From the NCBI GenBank assembly GCA_963971425.1, contig OZ020524.1:13271845-13335844 (forward strand): 64,000 nt of DNA, given 5' to 3'. Position 1 is the first letter of the stretch; every line of letters starts with the position of its first letter. Shown piece by piece: positions 45,001 through 60,000 of this stretch. Both the position numbers and the translations under genes were made by a program. Origin of the DNA: Bryoerythrophyllum caledonicum (taxonomy: Eukaryota > Streptophyta > Bryopsida > Pottiales > Pottiaceae). The notes below the pieces were generated by a model that saw nothing but the letters and a program-made list of their open reading frames with translations, was not told the origin of the DNA and searched no databases.

Positions 45001-48000
45001 AAACTTTGTTCTCTATAGCAGGCCAGGACACCACAGCAACTTGCTTCATGGATCGTCGGACCACATTCCATAACCTTGACGACTGTGTTGTATTTCCCCC
45101 AGTATTTTTATCAATTGGAATAGAGGCCACACCCACAGCCTCTCCTGCAAATGGAAAAAGAAATGTTTAGTGCAAAGCCCCTGACTGATCAAACGACTTA
45201 AAATGCCTGCTAATTGTACAATTTTCTAGCAGCAAAGGCAAAGAAGTGAAAATCGCCTACCCTTTCCACCTCTTGCAGCTTGATTGGTTATCAGAACTTC
45301 CAGAGCCGCAGAGCCCTGCAAATAAAAATTGCAAGTAGGTGATATGAAAATCTTCTCAGATATGTAGAGGAAAAAAAACCAGTAAAAGAGCAAGTTGAGG
45401 TCTGACTAAGAAAGAAGAAAAATTAAAGGACTGAAGTACACAAAATAGAAAATATAGACAATGAACTTACTATTACAAATACAAAGAGTGCATTGATCGA
45501 TAGCTACAATCTACAAATCCAAGTAAAGTCCAAGAGAAGATATATATGAGAAACAACGTGATGCCCGGTTATGAAGCCTGCAGAATTCTTTCCAAAGCAG
45601 CGGCAAGGTGAAAAATTCTAACTGAACGGATCCAGGAAACAATTGAAGAACGGCATACCTTCTGAGGAAGCTCAAAAATAAACACTTCATTCCACTTAGC
45701 TTCAGCTAGTAAACATTCCGAACCCTGGATGATGGCGGTGGGTCTAACACAACGAGACCTCGCACTTTGAGGAAGCGTCCTTTGCTCCTCAGCTGACTTT
45801 GTGGTCGCCAGTTTTACAGCGCACATGAAGTCTTGATCATTCCCATCACCATTACAATGCAGTTCCTACACATGGGAAAACATTTAATTCTATATACATC
45901 ACCCATTTTGATTATTTGCAAAGATCAGATGAGAATTTCAAAAAGAAAAAGGATATATGAAAATAGCACTACACAAGCACATGGTTACAGTGGAAAAAAA
46001 CCAAACAAGTCAACATGCACGTACCTTTGCTTCAGAGACATGGATGGCGGCAAAGTGGCGAGGTGGTCGAGAGTCGGTGACATCGACGAAAATATCAGGA
46101 AATCGTGCTGGGGGCAAGTGAACCAAATAGTTGCTATCTTTAGACAAACACTCCACTTTCTCTATGTTATCCACAAACCTCCTGACGTACAAATCACATC
46201 CAAGTGAATTTTGAACCAGAATTTTCTCCAACTCGTCCTCTTCCAATGCGCAGTTCAGGGTATCCTGATCAGGTTCTCTGTAGTCACTACCTTCCTGCAA
46301 TAAGATACATGCATTTCCAATAACTTTAGTTTCAAAGCTTGTCACATCAAATAGGCCCTTATTCTAGAGAGACGATTTGGAAATTAACAGCAACCCTTGC
46401 ACAGATATGATCACCAAGATCTAAAAGGCAAATATGATCCAGCAACTCAAGATGGAAGGAGTTCTTATCACCAATAAAAGGCTCTAAACACCTGATGACA
46501 GAATATATACCATTTCAAGCGACATACGAGCTTGCTCTTCTAATTCCGTCTGTTTCCGCCACGACATGACAGATTCTACGAGCGTTTCCAAGCCCGCAGA
46601 AGTGACATTCACATTAACAGCGTTCGCAGCAGTTATACGTATTCGCTTGCCAACCTTGAGTGGGGCCTCTGAATCCACATCGTACGATTCATACCTGTCA
46701 AAAACACAGACAAGCCACGCAATGAGATCATATTTCAAAGATCAGTTGGAATAAGTTCTAGAGAATTCGGCTGAGATGGCTCACTTAAAGATCCCTTCAA
46801 AAGGTTCAATAAAGGGCTCCCAGCATTCTAGCTGCGTATTGAAAGTTGAAGCAGCCATGTTTGTAAGAATCACTGAACTCATTGCTTCCAACCGCCCATG
46901 GGCAGCAAGGTTTATGTTGGTTATTGTCGTATTGACAAGTGGCGTCATCTGAAAAAGGACGAAATACAACAGTCAAGATCACGCAGACCATTATACCAAA
47001 TAGGTTTTCGACATGAAAGAAACGCATAAGAGACAATACATACCAAGCCACCCATATCATCAAATACAGTGGCAGAGAGTCGTCCAATTTTGATCTCTGC
47101 TGATAGCTTATCCCGTGTTTTCTTCTTCCCATCAGCTAAAGCATATGCCATTCTCGCTGGCGGGCACTTCAAGTCCGGCCTTGCAAAGAAGGTATTGGCC
47201 TGAATCATAGCAAGAAAAACAACATGAGCTAAGATTCAATACACAACCAAGAATGATCCAGAAAGCATGTCAGAGCATTGATAAAAGTTATGAATGATAT
47301 CTGCTCTGAAATATTCTCAACACAGTGTGAATGATAAACCTGGTTTTCAACTCTCCACATGCTGCAACTGTAGCCCCCACGAGCTCCAGACATGCTCCAC
47401 ACTGAAGTAGGACTTCGTTCAGGAGACAGAGACCATATTGCCGGCTTAGAAAGCCGCGATTGGGTCACCAGATCAATACGCAAACAACGAACCAGATCAA
47501 GTGAAGGCGCCTGCTGTGTTTTCGTGACTACGCAGCCAACTGCAACATAGCCAGTTGGGGCGGCTGGAAACCAAACAACAACGTCCTCCAGCCCTCTCCC
47601 TGTAGTGTGCATACGTTGAAGATATCGCAGAGGCTTTGCAAGGCGGCCGGTATCATCATCACGCAAGGCAAATCCGAAACCAGGCGGTTCCAACCTGCAA
47701 TTTAAATAAACACAACATCCTGTCAAACACATTGCGTTTTGAGAGGCTTTCGATTATAAAACACTATCATATTTCGCCAAGACATGACGTAGAATGGGGA
47801 ATTCATTAAAATCCTTGAGGAAGCATTTTCAGACTCTAAAAGATGAAGAAACCTCCTCACATTCTTGAAGCTACTTATCCACGTTGTATTGATAGAGGGC
47901 TTAAATACACACACAGAAAAGGATGTAACATACCCTCGAACTAGGCAATCTCCGACAAAAGCATAACCAGCGGGAACAATGGGCCGCCAGATGGATGCTG

Positions 48001-51000
48001 CAGGGCGAACTTCTGAACCTTTATCCCACCACATCCGCTCGAATTGTGGAGTTGTGATCAAATAGCGGCCGGTTGTTTGCCTCCCACTCGCCATGGAATC
48101 AACGCGAGGGTTGACACTGGACATTCTTCTCAATGAACCTTGATTAGGTGCAGAATCTGCATTCATTTCAGGTCTATCCATACCCGTGACAATATGGGAT
48201 ACTGTCTTTAAAAGAGTCTCACTGAGGTCACGTATTAACGGCCTTGATGGAGGACTTGTAGAAGAATGTGCATAAAAGGACCCAGCAGCATTTTCCATGC
48301 GCCAAATGCTGCAACCATTTTTGTGTCTGCCCCTGTGCTCCACAAAACCATAGTTTAGGAAAAACAAAATACAGATCAGCGACAGTACAGCAAATGCATG
48401 ATCCCAAATAAGCAGAAGACATAATGAGTTTCTAAAACTACAATAATCGCTTCCATAAGCTATGATAAGAAGGAAAATAGCCTGCTATTCATAACATAAT
48501 TTCAAAGCTGGTCACGGTCAGAGTGTCCAGTAATCGAATCTTCAACTCACCCATCATCAGGTGGGCTATAGTAAATGCAGTCGCTTAGAGATCCTGAGGT
48601 CACCATATCCATTCGAATGCATCGGACAGAGCTTAAAGATGGCGGTGACAGCCCCCTCTCAGCAACACAGCCTAGAGAAATATAACCTGGAGGGGCAACT
48701 GGCATCCAAACGGAACAGTGCTCAGAGTCAACGTCATCTCTCTCTGCATCAGCTCTAACTCCAGGTTCAGTATCACCCCTGGTAGACCAGAGAAGATCAA
48801 ACCCGAAGGGTTTCTGTGAAAATTTAGAAATGCCGCTGATGGCCATGACTGCCTGTGTGGGAGGGGCCACTCTGTCATAAAAAACCATGTTCAAAAAGGA
48901 AAATATTAGTTCAGGTACAATAAAGTGCTGCATGTAGGTTGATAAAACCATTTCATCGAACATAATCCCAAAAAGGCATGAGAATATGGTGGAGTCAATT
49001 ACCCAGAGGTTGCACAGTCACCCATGATCAAGTAACCTGAAGGGGCTCGTGGGCGCCATATAGCGACTTGCTGTATTGTATTGTCACCTGAAATTGAAGC
49101 AAGATGACCACGACATTAAATCTACGACCGTATGCAAAGCTAACATCTTAAAATACGCATTTTTTCCAGCAGCGGGGTCATTAAATCATTATGATGTAAA
49201 AAGAATGCATACTCCAAACAAACTTTCGGCACGTACCAGAAGAGTTCACCCATATCCTGTCGAAATGAGTACACCGAGCAAGAGCCGGAGCCGCACCAAG
49301 ATTGAAAGTCGATAATGCATCATCTTGGAAGCGCGAAATGAGAGAAAGGACATTAAATGTGAGGCGCGTTGATATATCAGATACTCCTGCTGCCAAAGTT
49401 ATCTTCTCTTGAACACATGAATACTCTGCAGAAGCATCTAACGGATCAACGACCACCAACCCAGAGCCACCTTCCACGGTAAGACCCTTCAACACACCCT
49501 TGATCCACCTGTCATTTCCCTTGGATGCTATCCTGAAATGCCACAAGCAATGCCAATAAGAACGCTGTTTGAATGCCGAGTAAAGTCAAACTCATTAACA
49601 CCTAACTACCAAAGAAACAGTACAAACAGGAATTAATATAACAAGTCATTTGCTCCAATATGCCTTCGAAGCAAGGTAATCCAACCTAGTACTTTCAACA
49701 GGTACAGGGCTCTGTTGGAACATAATACCTCACCAAACCCTCTTTACAGAATGTAAAAAGACAACATTCCACTTCAAATTAACCCATTCCAGAATGATCA
49801 CTTCAAACTCGAACAGTACATTAACAACTTACATGATGTAGCAGTCCAAATTGGCCCTCAGCACTCTCTCTCGTCGTGGACTACCAGCAGGCCACTTGGT
49901 GCTGTCATAGAAAGTAAGCTCTGGTGCAACAGCCTGGAACAAGTCGTGATGTAAATAACTAAATTAACAGTGTGTAACGAATGTTCAGATTCATCAGGCA
50001 AAGAACAGAACAACAAATGGCATATCTTGCGAGCTTACCCAAAAAAAAGATAAGAACAAGTACATCCACAGCCAGACCAAAACCAGTCTACTCATATCAG
50101 AAACGATACCTGGATATCTAGAACGTAATTACTGCCTGTGGCCTTCTGTTCCTCATTAGATCTCTTGGTCGAGGTTCCACCGGCTGAAATAAGAGAATCT
50201 TTATGCGGTGCTGCTTGCATAGATATTCCACCTGAAGAATCTACACCGATCCCTTCCATAATGACACCATCGTCAAGAGAAGCAGTGTAAATACTGTTTG
50301 TGCTAAGGTAGACACAATCGCTTAACCAAAATCCATTCTGCAATAACAAACAGCAAGAAATCATTAAAAACAAACCCAAGGCGGAAGAGCCTGTTCAAAC
50401 GAAAAATTCAATCTGCAAAAGAATTTCAAATGTTAACCATAGCTAATAAATGACAAGGAAATGTAACAATAACAGACAAAAGAAACCCATTTCTGTATCC
50501 TAGGCTGCCAACATGCAGTGCGCCAGTATCCATTAGACAAGTACTGTAAACATGATCAAGGATAGAGAACTGGAAAAATTGCTTGTATATTATAACAGCT
50601 CATATGGTCAAACAAAACAAAAAGGATCCCTTGAGTTGACCAGAAGACCAAAAGAAACTTCAATAGATTCTGTGAAACAAACATCCCTATTAGACAAGAA
50701 TGCACCGGCTCACCTCAATGTGGATATTCTTGAATCGTAACTTCTTCCCAGGCCCAATGACAATGAGCGGCTCCCAAGATGTTGAACCATCTTCGTCGTC
50801 CTTTACATCAAGGAGGAGCGTCTTTCCACAGCCATCATAGATGAATTCATCCACGTCGTATGCCTCTGCAATGAGCTGTCGTTCACAAGAAAGAACAATG
50901 GTATCTTCTTCCTGCCGATGTAACGGAGTAGCAAGCCGGATGTGTTCGTCCAAAATTTCTGTACCATTCTCTGAGTTCTCAGGGTTATTCTCTGATGAAC

Positions 51001-54000
51001 TCTTCCCCAAGGATGGAACAAAAAACTCTCCAATAGCAAGGAGAAAATCCACCACAACTAGCAGTCGGGGGCGTTGCACACGAATTACGTAAGCCTGAGA
51101 GTCTGGTTTAAAGCGTAGATCCAAAACCAGCATTGTCAGCTCTGGAGAAGAGTCATCTTCTACACTCGTACTCACAGGAATTGCTGATCCACCCAGTTTC
51201 TCAACATCAGCCAATGACCCCAACATCAATCGCATCTCTGGTCTCGTGTCAAAGCGTTGGTCCAGCACTGACAGCTTTGATAGAGTTATTAAGACATCCA
51301 TGTTATTTGCAGACGAGTTGCAGTAACTGAGCCAAAACTTCTGGATCTGCAATAAGGCCGTGCATACTATATTGGTGAAATAGGATTACCACTCTGCTTC
51401 CTAAGATCAGTGAGCCACACGCCACATGTGCAAAACAAATGCAGTAATGGAAGAACTTCACACCAAGACTACTTCTAACATCTTACCTCCAAACGAGCCA
51501 AAGGCGTCTCTGACTCTAAACCAACGTACAAATCCAATGCAACCTGCCGAATGTCCACATTGACTCGCATTTTCGTGTAGACGAAAGCATCTGTATCTGA
51601 GTCGAAGTTCCTGGAAATAATAGTAGTCTTATCATCCTCAGATTCGCCTGCCGCTTCCAAAGACACCTTCTCTTCGTCGCTAATCTCACTCATTTTGGCA
51701 GTTTCTCGAAAAGTTGGCGGAAGATTGGGGATTTCTGACATGTTGGTAGACGCACAGTCAATGATGACCAAGTATTCTTTGTGCGTCATAACTCCACTCA
51801 ACAATGGTACCTAATAGACGCAAAAGGATTTTTTGTTAGTCATTCAGCCACCACTCTGAAAAATCTATGCTCAGCTCCCAAAAACAACTCCATGGATGGT
51901 AACGGACCATACCTGCACATCAATAGCAAGCTCTGGGACCTTCTTAAACAGATCCCTCAAAGGTCGCTGAACTGTCACATGCAGACCTCTCGCTTCTCGG
52001 AGCATGGGTTTGCCGGGCTGGCCACTAATGCCAACAACCATATTGATTCCTGAGAGCTGAAATATATCATTCAGATATTAGAAAATGCGCCACCAACATA
52101 ATCATGTGATGTTTACTCTAATTCAGATCAATAAATTCCTATTACCGTCCTCTTTGATCAGCACAAGCTTGTTAGAATGGTTCTACACATCGCTTCAATT
52201 CAATGCTAAATCTGATTTTCAAAGTGACAAAAAACCCAAATGGGTACAAACCTCGGCATGAAGAACATCCAGGTGTACGGCAGATGCAACATCCTTATCT
52301 CCACCATGCCATTCGAAGCTATTATGCACCTCGAGGTGACCCAAGTCCAACTGCATGAACCTGATGGCACAAAAGTTGAACAATTTCATTAATAACACAA
52401 TAGACCACAAATGGATGATACGTTTCTGCAAGAGAGATTAATTCAAATCGTCACAAAGAAAAATCATAAGATTAACTTATATATAACCAAGAAGGCACCC
52501 CAAACAGCCAAAAATAAGATCAACCCTCAGAGTAGACTGCCGTCAGAGTAGAATACAACAGAACAAAAATAACTCCACGAAGGACCTCAAGCTAGTAAGA
52601 ACATAATGCTCGAGTATCTGATGATCTTCAGCACTAAAAAATAATCTACCTCTCCACAAAACACTTACTCTTGGCTGTCGGAGCAACGGGGCATGATAAT
52701 GATTGGAGTATCCAGTGAAAAGTCCAATTTTACAGCCGTAGAACCTCCAATATCTGATTGCTGAATAAGCTTCTCAGTTCCGCCGACTTTGTCCACAACT
52801 GAAACAACTTGTGAGGTTTGAGGGGTAGCGAGAGCGACAAAGTATGCTGTGATCTGCAAGTCACACCATATATCGTGAGAAAGTGCATCATGTTCGATAA
52901 TAGAATTAAGGATATAATATCAATAGAATATGTTTCACAAGTCTCAAATGTCAAGATAAATAAAGATTCCCAAGGAAAACAAGACAAAAACTCCAGGAGC
53001 TCCAGGAACATGATTGAGACGAGAAAGACCAGAGAGCACGGTAAGAAGTACTTCATCAAATTACGCCGGAGAAGAACTATGGGCAAATCTAAACACTCAC
53101 AAACCAAGGGGAGTGTACCTCCCTAATCAGGGGACAATTAAAAAGCCTCAGAAGAATGGATCAATGACAAACCTCTTGAATAAAACGATACAGAAACACA
53201 ATTCGCACAGCTGAAAGTTTTCCTGAAAGAGAATAGTCATATCCTTGGTAATCATCTTCATCCTTGTTATAGGATTGAAATTCCAGCTGTAACACCCAAC
53301 AGATCACTTGTCAAAAGAGAGTACAGCAGGCTTGGTAAATTTGATCTGATTAGAACATTAACCTCTCGAAAATTTAAGCTCTAATTTGAAATGTACATTT
53401 GGAGAATCATGGTCAGACTGGATCAATACCCACTCTTAACACCCATTAAAATTTTAAGTTGAAACCAGGAACATATGCATTCCAGATTTCCAGTAATTAC
53501 AAGACAACAGTACATATATGAAAACAAAAAACAGCTCTGATAGATATGAGGTATGAAAGGAAATCTAGGAAATGAGAGCAACACACGGATCTATGTTTAG
53601 CCATACATAATATTATGGATGTTCAGCTACCTCAACAAGTGATCCCGCACCAGGGTCTCGAATATCACAGAGCCAACCCCACTGATGATCGGCCCCGAGT
53701 AACATGTCGCACACGCGTAAATTCCCAAGCGTTCCAGATATGGTAAGGGAACCTGGATAAACCTGGATGCGAAGGCAGATTTCACTTCCTCAGCTTGGCG
53801 TAATCTCAAACTCAAAGAGTGGCCTACTTTCTTTACCTTCTGCAATAAATATGTAGCAACACCAAAGGAACCACGCAGGAATCTACCCTGATAAATTTCT
53901 ACCTCAGCACTTGGTGCACTGTTTCAGGGCACAACCCTCAATTGCAAAAGCGGTTGCCCTGGCTTTTTTCGACTCCCTTAGCTAGACTGTCGAAACAACA

Positions 54001-57000
54001 GAAGAAATTGATAAGGACCTAAACAAAACGTACCTTCAACTCAAATCGAAAATCGTCTTGAGCAAGCATCCCAAGCTGAGTTCCGTCTTCCTTGTTCACA
54101 GATATTCGAGCACTTTCCATGTCTAACTTCAATCTAAACACAACTCGAGATTTACCCCGGCCTAACAGGCCTTTCACTACGTCACGTGGTACAGTTTCAG
54201 GACTTTCTTTCGTGTCACCCTCCTCAACAACGCTGGCTGGCGTCGGAGGCGGATTGTCCGGGGAGTCACTTATTTGTGAACCAAACTGTATAAGCGCTAC
54301 AACAGTGGGTCGATTGCAGAAGAAGTCCAACGTGGCCATTCTTATGATCATCTGTAGAGGTCAAAACGCAATCACGTCATTTAGAACCTAACTACCTCTG
54401 TGCAACAAAGTAAGCACAATACCGAAGTGCGTTCTGCGATGACAAAGACGCATACCTGTACATCGGTATCATCATAATCCGGTGAATCCGTTTGTCTGAT
54501 GAACAGACGCATATTTGCGAAGTCAGACACTTCTTCATCCGAACCATGTACCCACAGATCCTGCACAGTCCCTTCTTTGCCAAGGTTCATCAGCTCCTCC
54601 TCCCAGTGTCGAAGAGACTTCTCCTGGCTTGGTGTCAGACCGCCTCGACCTGATGAGAAGAGACGGTGAAAAGACCCATGCTCGCTGGATGATGGAGAAC
54701 CTGGAACACCAAATTCTGCTAAAGCGTCATCAAACACTTCCTCTTCTTCTTCATCTTCTTCTTCTCCGTCATCTTTCTCCACTTTGTTGGGAGATAACTT
54801 CTCTGCCGGCCTAGTTTCTATATCATCCACTTCTGCATCAGCAGAGAGTGATGATCGAAGTAGGTAACGACAAGACGGAGCGACATTCCCTTGCAACTTG
54901 TCCTCGATCCTCAAAGAGTGCACCCTCATGGTGATTGATGTGTCATACTGACGTTGCAGCACATCCACCTACAATTGTTGAATGCCAAGACACAGAAAAA
55001 ATAGTCATATCCTTGATTAATTAACAATTCTGTCCAAACAACTATACCAAATCCAGATCACAAGGACAACACCTGAATGTGACAAACAGCAGCAGAGAAG
55101 GCATAATCCTGAGAACTAAGGAGTTTAGCTTGGATCGTCCCAAGTTGTCGCTGGCGAAAAAAATATCCTAGAGGCCTTTTATATACAGAAAATCACACTC
55201 TATGTCACGATGAATACAGGGCGCTGCATTTTAACCGGGCTCTTAGTCAGGTGTGCAAGAGATATAACTTCTACTTACAAAACGAGCATGGCACACTTAA
55301 GATAGCATTACAACCTGCTAGGTGTCTAAAAACGTAACTGAGCGAAATGGTGGTAAACCCACATGTCATACAGCTATCTTACCTTGCCACCGTAAGCTTG
55401 CAACTCCAGGATAAGCTTCTCATCCCCCAAAGAGGAAGCACCCGTATTTGCCTGTACATTCGAGTTCAAAACTATGTGATTCAACTACTCACACTACACA
55501 ATATAAAAGGACAACAAGTTGTAGTAATTCACCAGGTACTAAAGCAAGCCAACATGCTAAACTCCTCGACATCCGTAATACCTACCGTGTTGCTCAGGGA
55601 AATTCGCAATTCCTGAAGGAAGCCCATCACAAACAGTTGGGGTTGTTTAGCAGGCTCAATTGACAGCAACTCTTCTTTGTCTTTCCCAATCTCCTTCTCA
55701 TCATCATGGTCGTCTTCATCTTCATCACTTGATTCCGAGGGCATCGACAGAAGTGGTGCCTTCACAAAAGAGAAGATTGTGGGAAGAAGAATAATAAAAG
55801 CCTAATAAAACCAGTTTATAATTGGCGAGCAGCAACTGACTCAGAGACGTTGGCAAACGAACCTTGTACAACAAATGCACAATCAGACATGAAATAAGCT
55901 GCTGCTTACAAATCATACACCTATGAAAACGTTATTAGAACTTACGGGAGCCTTATATGTAGCAAGAGCCAGGTAGTACTGCCATGCAGCCTTCAGATCT
56001 TCACTTTTTAATTGCAAGATCAGGGCACTCGAGGACTCAACAACCTGAAAACCATGTCAAGTTCCACGGGTTACAATTGACGTACAAATACATGTGGTCT
56101 GCAATTGTAAACACAACCTCATGTAAAAAGTAAGCATGCTCGTCATTTACTCTTGTATGAAAGATAACCAGTCGTGTTTGAAGACATTTACCTTCTGGAT
56201 TTCAACACCTCGATGACAAATAGCTAATACATTCTCAAAATTGCCAATGTTCGTGCTGGGCACTTCCACTACCTGCTTTCCAGTCACACTGAGCAAAATG
56301 GGATGAGCATTAGCCTCCATCTAGAGTATATATTACGTAAAAATAGGAAATTAAAACTCTATGATGAACTCGCACTTCTTTTGTTTGGAAACTGATACTT
56401 AACAGAAAATTATATAATACCTCGACATAGAGCAAAGCATTTGTGCCTGGTAGAGGAGGAACACAATACCTGATACATCTTTGATAAGTGTGAGCGCTTT
56501 CTGACTCCAATATGTACAAGTACGTCCCAGCAAGAACTGCTCTACAGGGTTGCCACTCTGCTACAGTACTCCCTATTCCCTGCACAGCCCATGAAAGAAA
56601 ACAGTATGTTTAATAGCAACGATTAGTGTTAAAGGTCAGAAAATAATGCCAAGGATGCCATACATCTCCCCAAAATGTTCAACTTGCGCATTAACAAAAG
56701 TAACATCCCAAAAGATCCGGTGTTAAGCATTGACACTTTGTCCATAATATTCTCACCCCCCAAACCAAGAGCCGTGCATCCGATGTATAATCTGATCGCT
56801 GCCATGGCACCGCTACTTGTGTCTCTGAAGAGTCGTCTGCCGCGTTCTCAGCACCTCCAAGTGCGCTCAGAACAGACATCAATCTGTGGTACCTTGCAGG
56901 TGAAAAATGTATGCTAAGGCGTGGGACCTTGATAGCAAGTCTAGTGGACGGATAATCTGGATGCTGTACACGTATCTGCACAATTTCAACAGTTCTTTTC

Positions 57001-60000
57001 GCATTAGAATCCTCCTGCAGAATTCTTACTCTCTATAATTCTGGTAGAATGCCATCTGATGCTTCGGCAAAGGTGAACTTTGAATACATTCAGTTCATGG
57101 ACTAGACCGGATTCTTCAAATAAAATATTTAAAACAGTACCTGATCAAGAACAAGCGACATTCCACATGGGTCCAATACTGGAAGAATTCCGCTAGGACT
57201 TGCAGTGTCTGCGTTTTGAGATAAGTCACCAGATGGCAGAGATGCGGAAGACATGGAAGCGACCTCGGACCACTCAAAGTCTCTGTCGACCACATATGCT
57301 GATATCTCCTTTCCAGAGATGGAGAAGCGAGAATATATATCCGATTTTGGGATGTCCGCGTCCCTAATACTATCCTGAATGCCACAGAACAAACGATGAG
57401 ACACTTCACTCACATTCCCAATGCAGGAAAGCTAAATCACACAACCATGTAGGACAAGATAAACTCATCGTTGCGAAGCTTAAAATAGCGCAATAGCATC
57501 ACAATAATGTCATACTTCCCAAAAACTTCGTTCACAAAAAGGTTCAATCATCTAAAACTAGATGATTCAAGGGGTGGAAAACACTTAACGTCCTTCAAGA
57601 TCAGAACAGTACGGAACAAAAACAGGTCAAAAGCTTATCAACGACCAAGACTGTGACCACGGATTTCACCGGATGGCATCGTCACACGTAATTTACAAAA
57701 GAAAGCAAACATCAAAATTTTACACATAACTGTACATGACCAGAACATCAAACTAGGATGAAATACGATCTTACAGTAGCGGTGTGCAGAGTGAAGTGTC
57801 CCAAATCTAAGAGGAGCTGTGTATCATCGTCGTCACTCTTGCTGGCTTTAACTGGAATTGAAATCTTCGGAGCATCCAAGTCCAGGTAAATAGAGAACCT
57901 ATGCCAAGACATTTTGATGCTTGTTGAAATATGTTCGGAATAAAATAGGCGAGAAAAATATAAGTATTAAAGTAACACGAAATGGACAAACAGTAAGATA
58001 AATAGTAAGATCCTTCCAACCTGCTCTGCTGCTCAAGCGCTTGCTGTAGTTGTTCCTGAGCTCGACGCGTGACTTCCTCCAGCTTGTTCTAAAAAAAATG
58101 AATTAAAAAGTATGAAGATCCATTAGTGATTATTTGAAGTGATTTTATCTGACCCTAGAAATGATTTTATATGTTGAATTCCAAAGACAATGCACAAAAG
58201 GACAAGAACGCTGAAGTAGGTGTTTATCTGAAAGTTCAATTCATGACAGCACAGACAAAATAATCAAGCTGTTAAACACTAAAAACTTTGAGAAGGGGTA
58301 ATCCGAGGCTTGAAGCAAGGAAATGAACCTGCAAGACCGCTGCGGTCTCTAGTGCTACACCAGGACTAAGAGCTTGACTGCTCTTCAGAAAATGAAGAAA
58401 CCTCTCAAAACTTATCTTCCACACCTGCAGCAACTCAAGAAATAACAGAGTAAGAAGAAAAAAGCAACCATGAATCTACTATGAAAGGGAAATATACACA
58501 CATACAAGAGAGGGATAAAGAAGATACCTTAACGTGGCACGGTGACATAGTGGCAACTAACTTCCAGTCAAGATTCTCGTCAAAAGGAGCCTGAACATAA
58601 GTTGCGGACATTGCATAGTCCCTTCCTTCTCGACTTACACTCTGTACATCAAGGATGGGTATCAAACGTGAACGTAACATAATCCTACTGATAAGCATGG
58701 GAGCATGTACCCAGATCCACGGTAAGTATTCATACAAAATATCCATTACAGATGCCAGACATAGTGGTGTAAATTCTCAACCACTGCTCAATTGAGAACT
58801 GCCTAGCCATGGAATAAAAATGTCTTTACCTCAATCAGCATTCCCTCGGGTGCAGAGAGACCATAAAACTGCAGTTTCCCTTCACAAGCCAACGTCTTTG
58901 GATAAACCCGTATTCCAACTTGCAAATTTTCAAAGGTTCCACATAGTATCTCCTTATTATCACTATCTAAAATACGAGCTGAGCCCTGTCGAATATTGAC
59001 ATCAAGGGATATTTGCATCATGTTGGGTGTATCGGATTTTGAGACATTCAGCACATCTTCTCCTGGCTGATAACTCAACAGCTGATTGATTTTGCTCCAT
59101 TCCTCTTTAGTAAGCTGTCCAGGAGCATCCGAAGAAGGCGTAGGAGATGAAGGACTTGGGGAATCATCGGGAGGTGTTGATGGAGCACTGCCTTGAGCAT
59201 TATTTGCAGATCCCCTGAGGATTATACCCACCCTCAAACAACATTACAGACCAAATTGCTAGAGTAAAAGACCAGTTGAAGTCCTAGATCACTACACCAT
59301 CGATTGAAGAAGTACCCTACGTAAACCAAGCAGCATCTCTGGCCAAAAACATTAATCTACACCATTCTAAAAATGAAGCAAAAATCATGTGCTACTCTGA
59401 AGACTGTAAGAAACAAGAGCCGCATGTATTATGTACCAGCTAAAAGACCACCAGGAGCTTTTCCGAATTCGTTCTCGTTCTGCTGCAGCGTCTTTCGATT
59501 TCACGCTTTCGGCTCTTGCATGAGCTAATAGCCTACACAAGAGAAGTTTAGCATCGCCATTAAGTACTTCATCTGCAAATGTTCAAGAATAGATATGCCA
59601 ACTCTTCTGACTTCTCTAAAAGTACGAATAAAAGCTTCCCATGGAATCTAAACATATGATAACAAAGAGACTATGAAGATATATATATACCATAAATCCC
59701 TCCATGGCCTAGAGACAATAGTATATGCTGAAGACTCGAAACGCATGACATTGACTCTTGAGCATCCATACATCAAGATCGTCCACTTAAACAAAGTAAC
59801 GATATGCAGCTAAACAAGGGTACAGCAAGGGCAACGAAGATCCATGGTAGCCAAAATACGAGCGGGATGACAGCTTAACGGAAACGGGTTTGAGTAAGCC
59901 AACCTCCAAAGAAGGATCACTTCAATATCAAGATCCTTCTCTATGTCCTTAATTTCTTGGTTGTTCACTTTGAAACCTTGATTCAAGCAACTTGCATACA

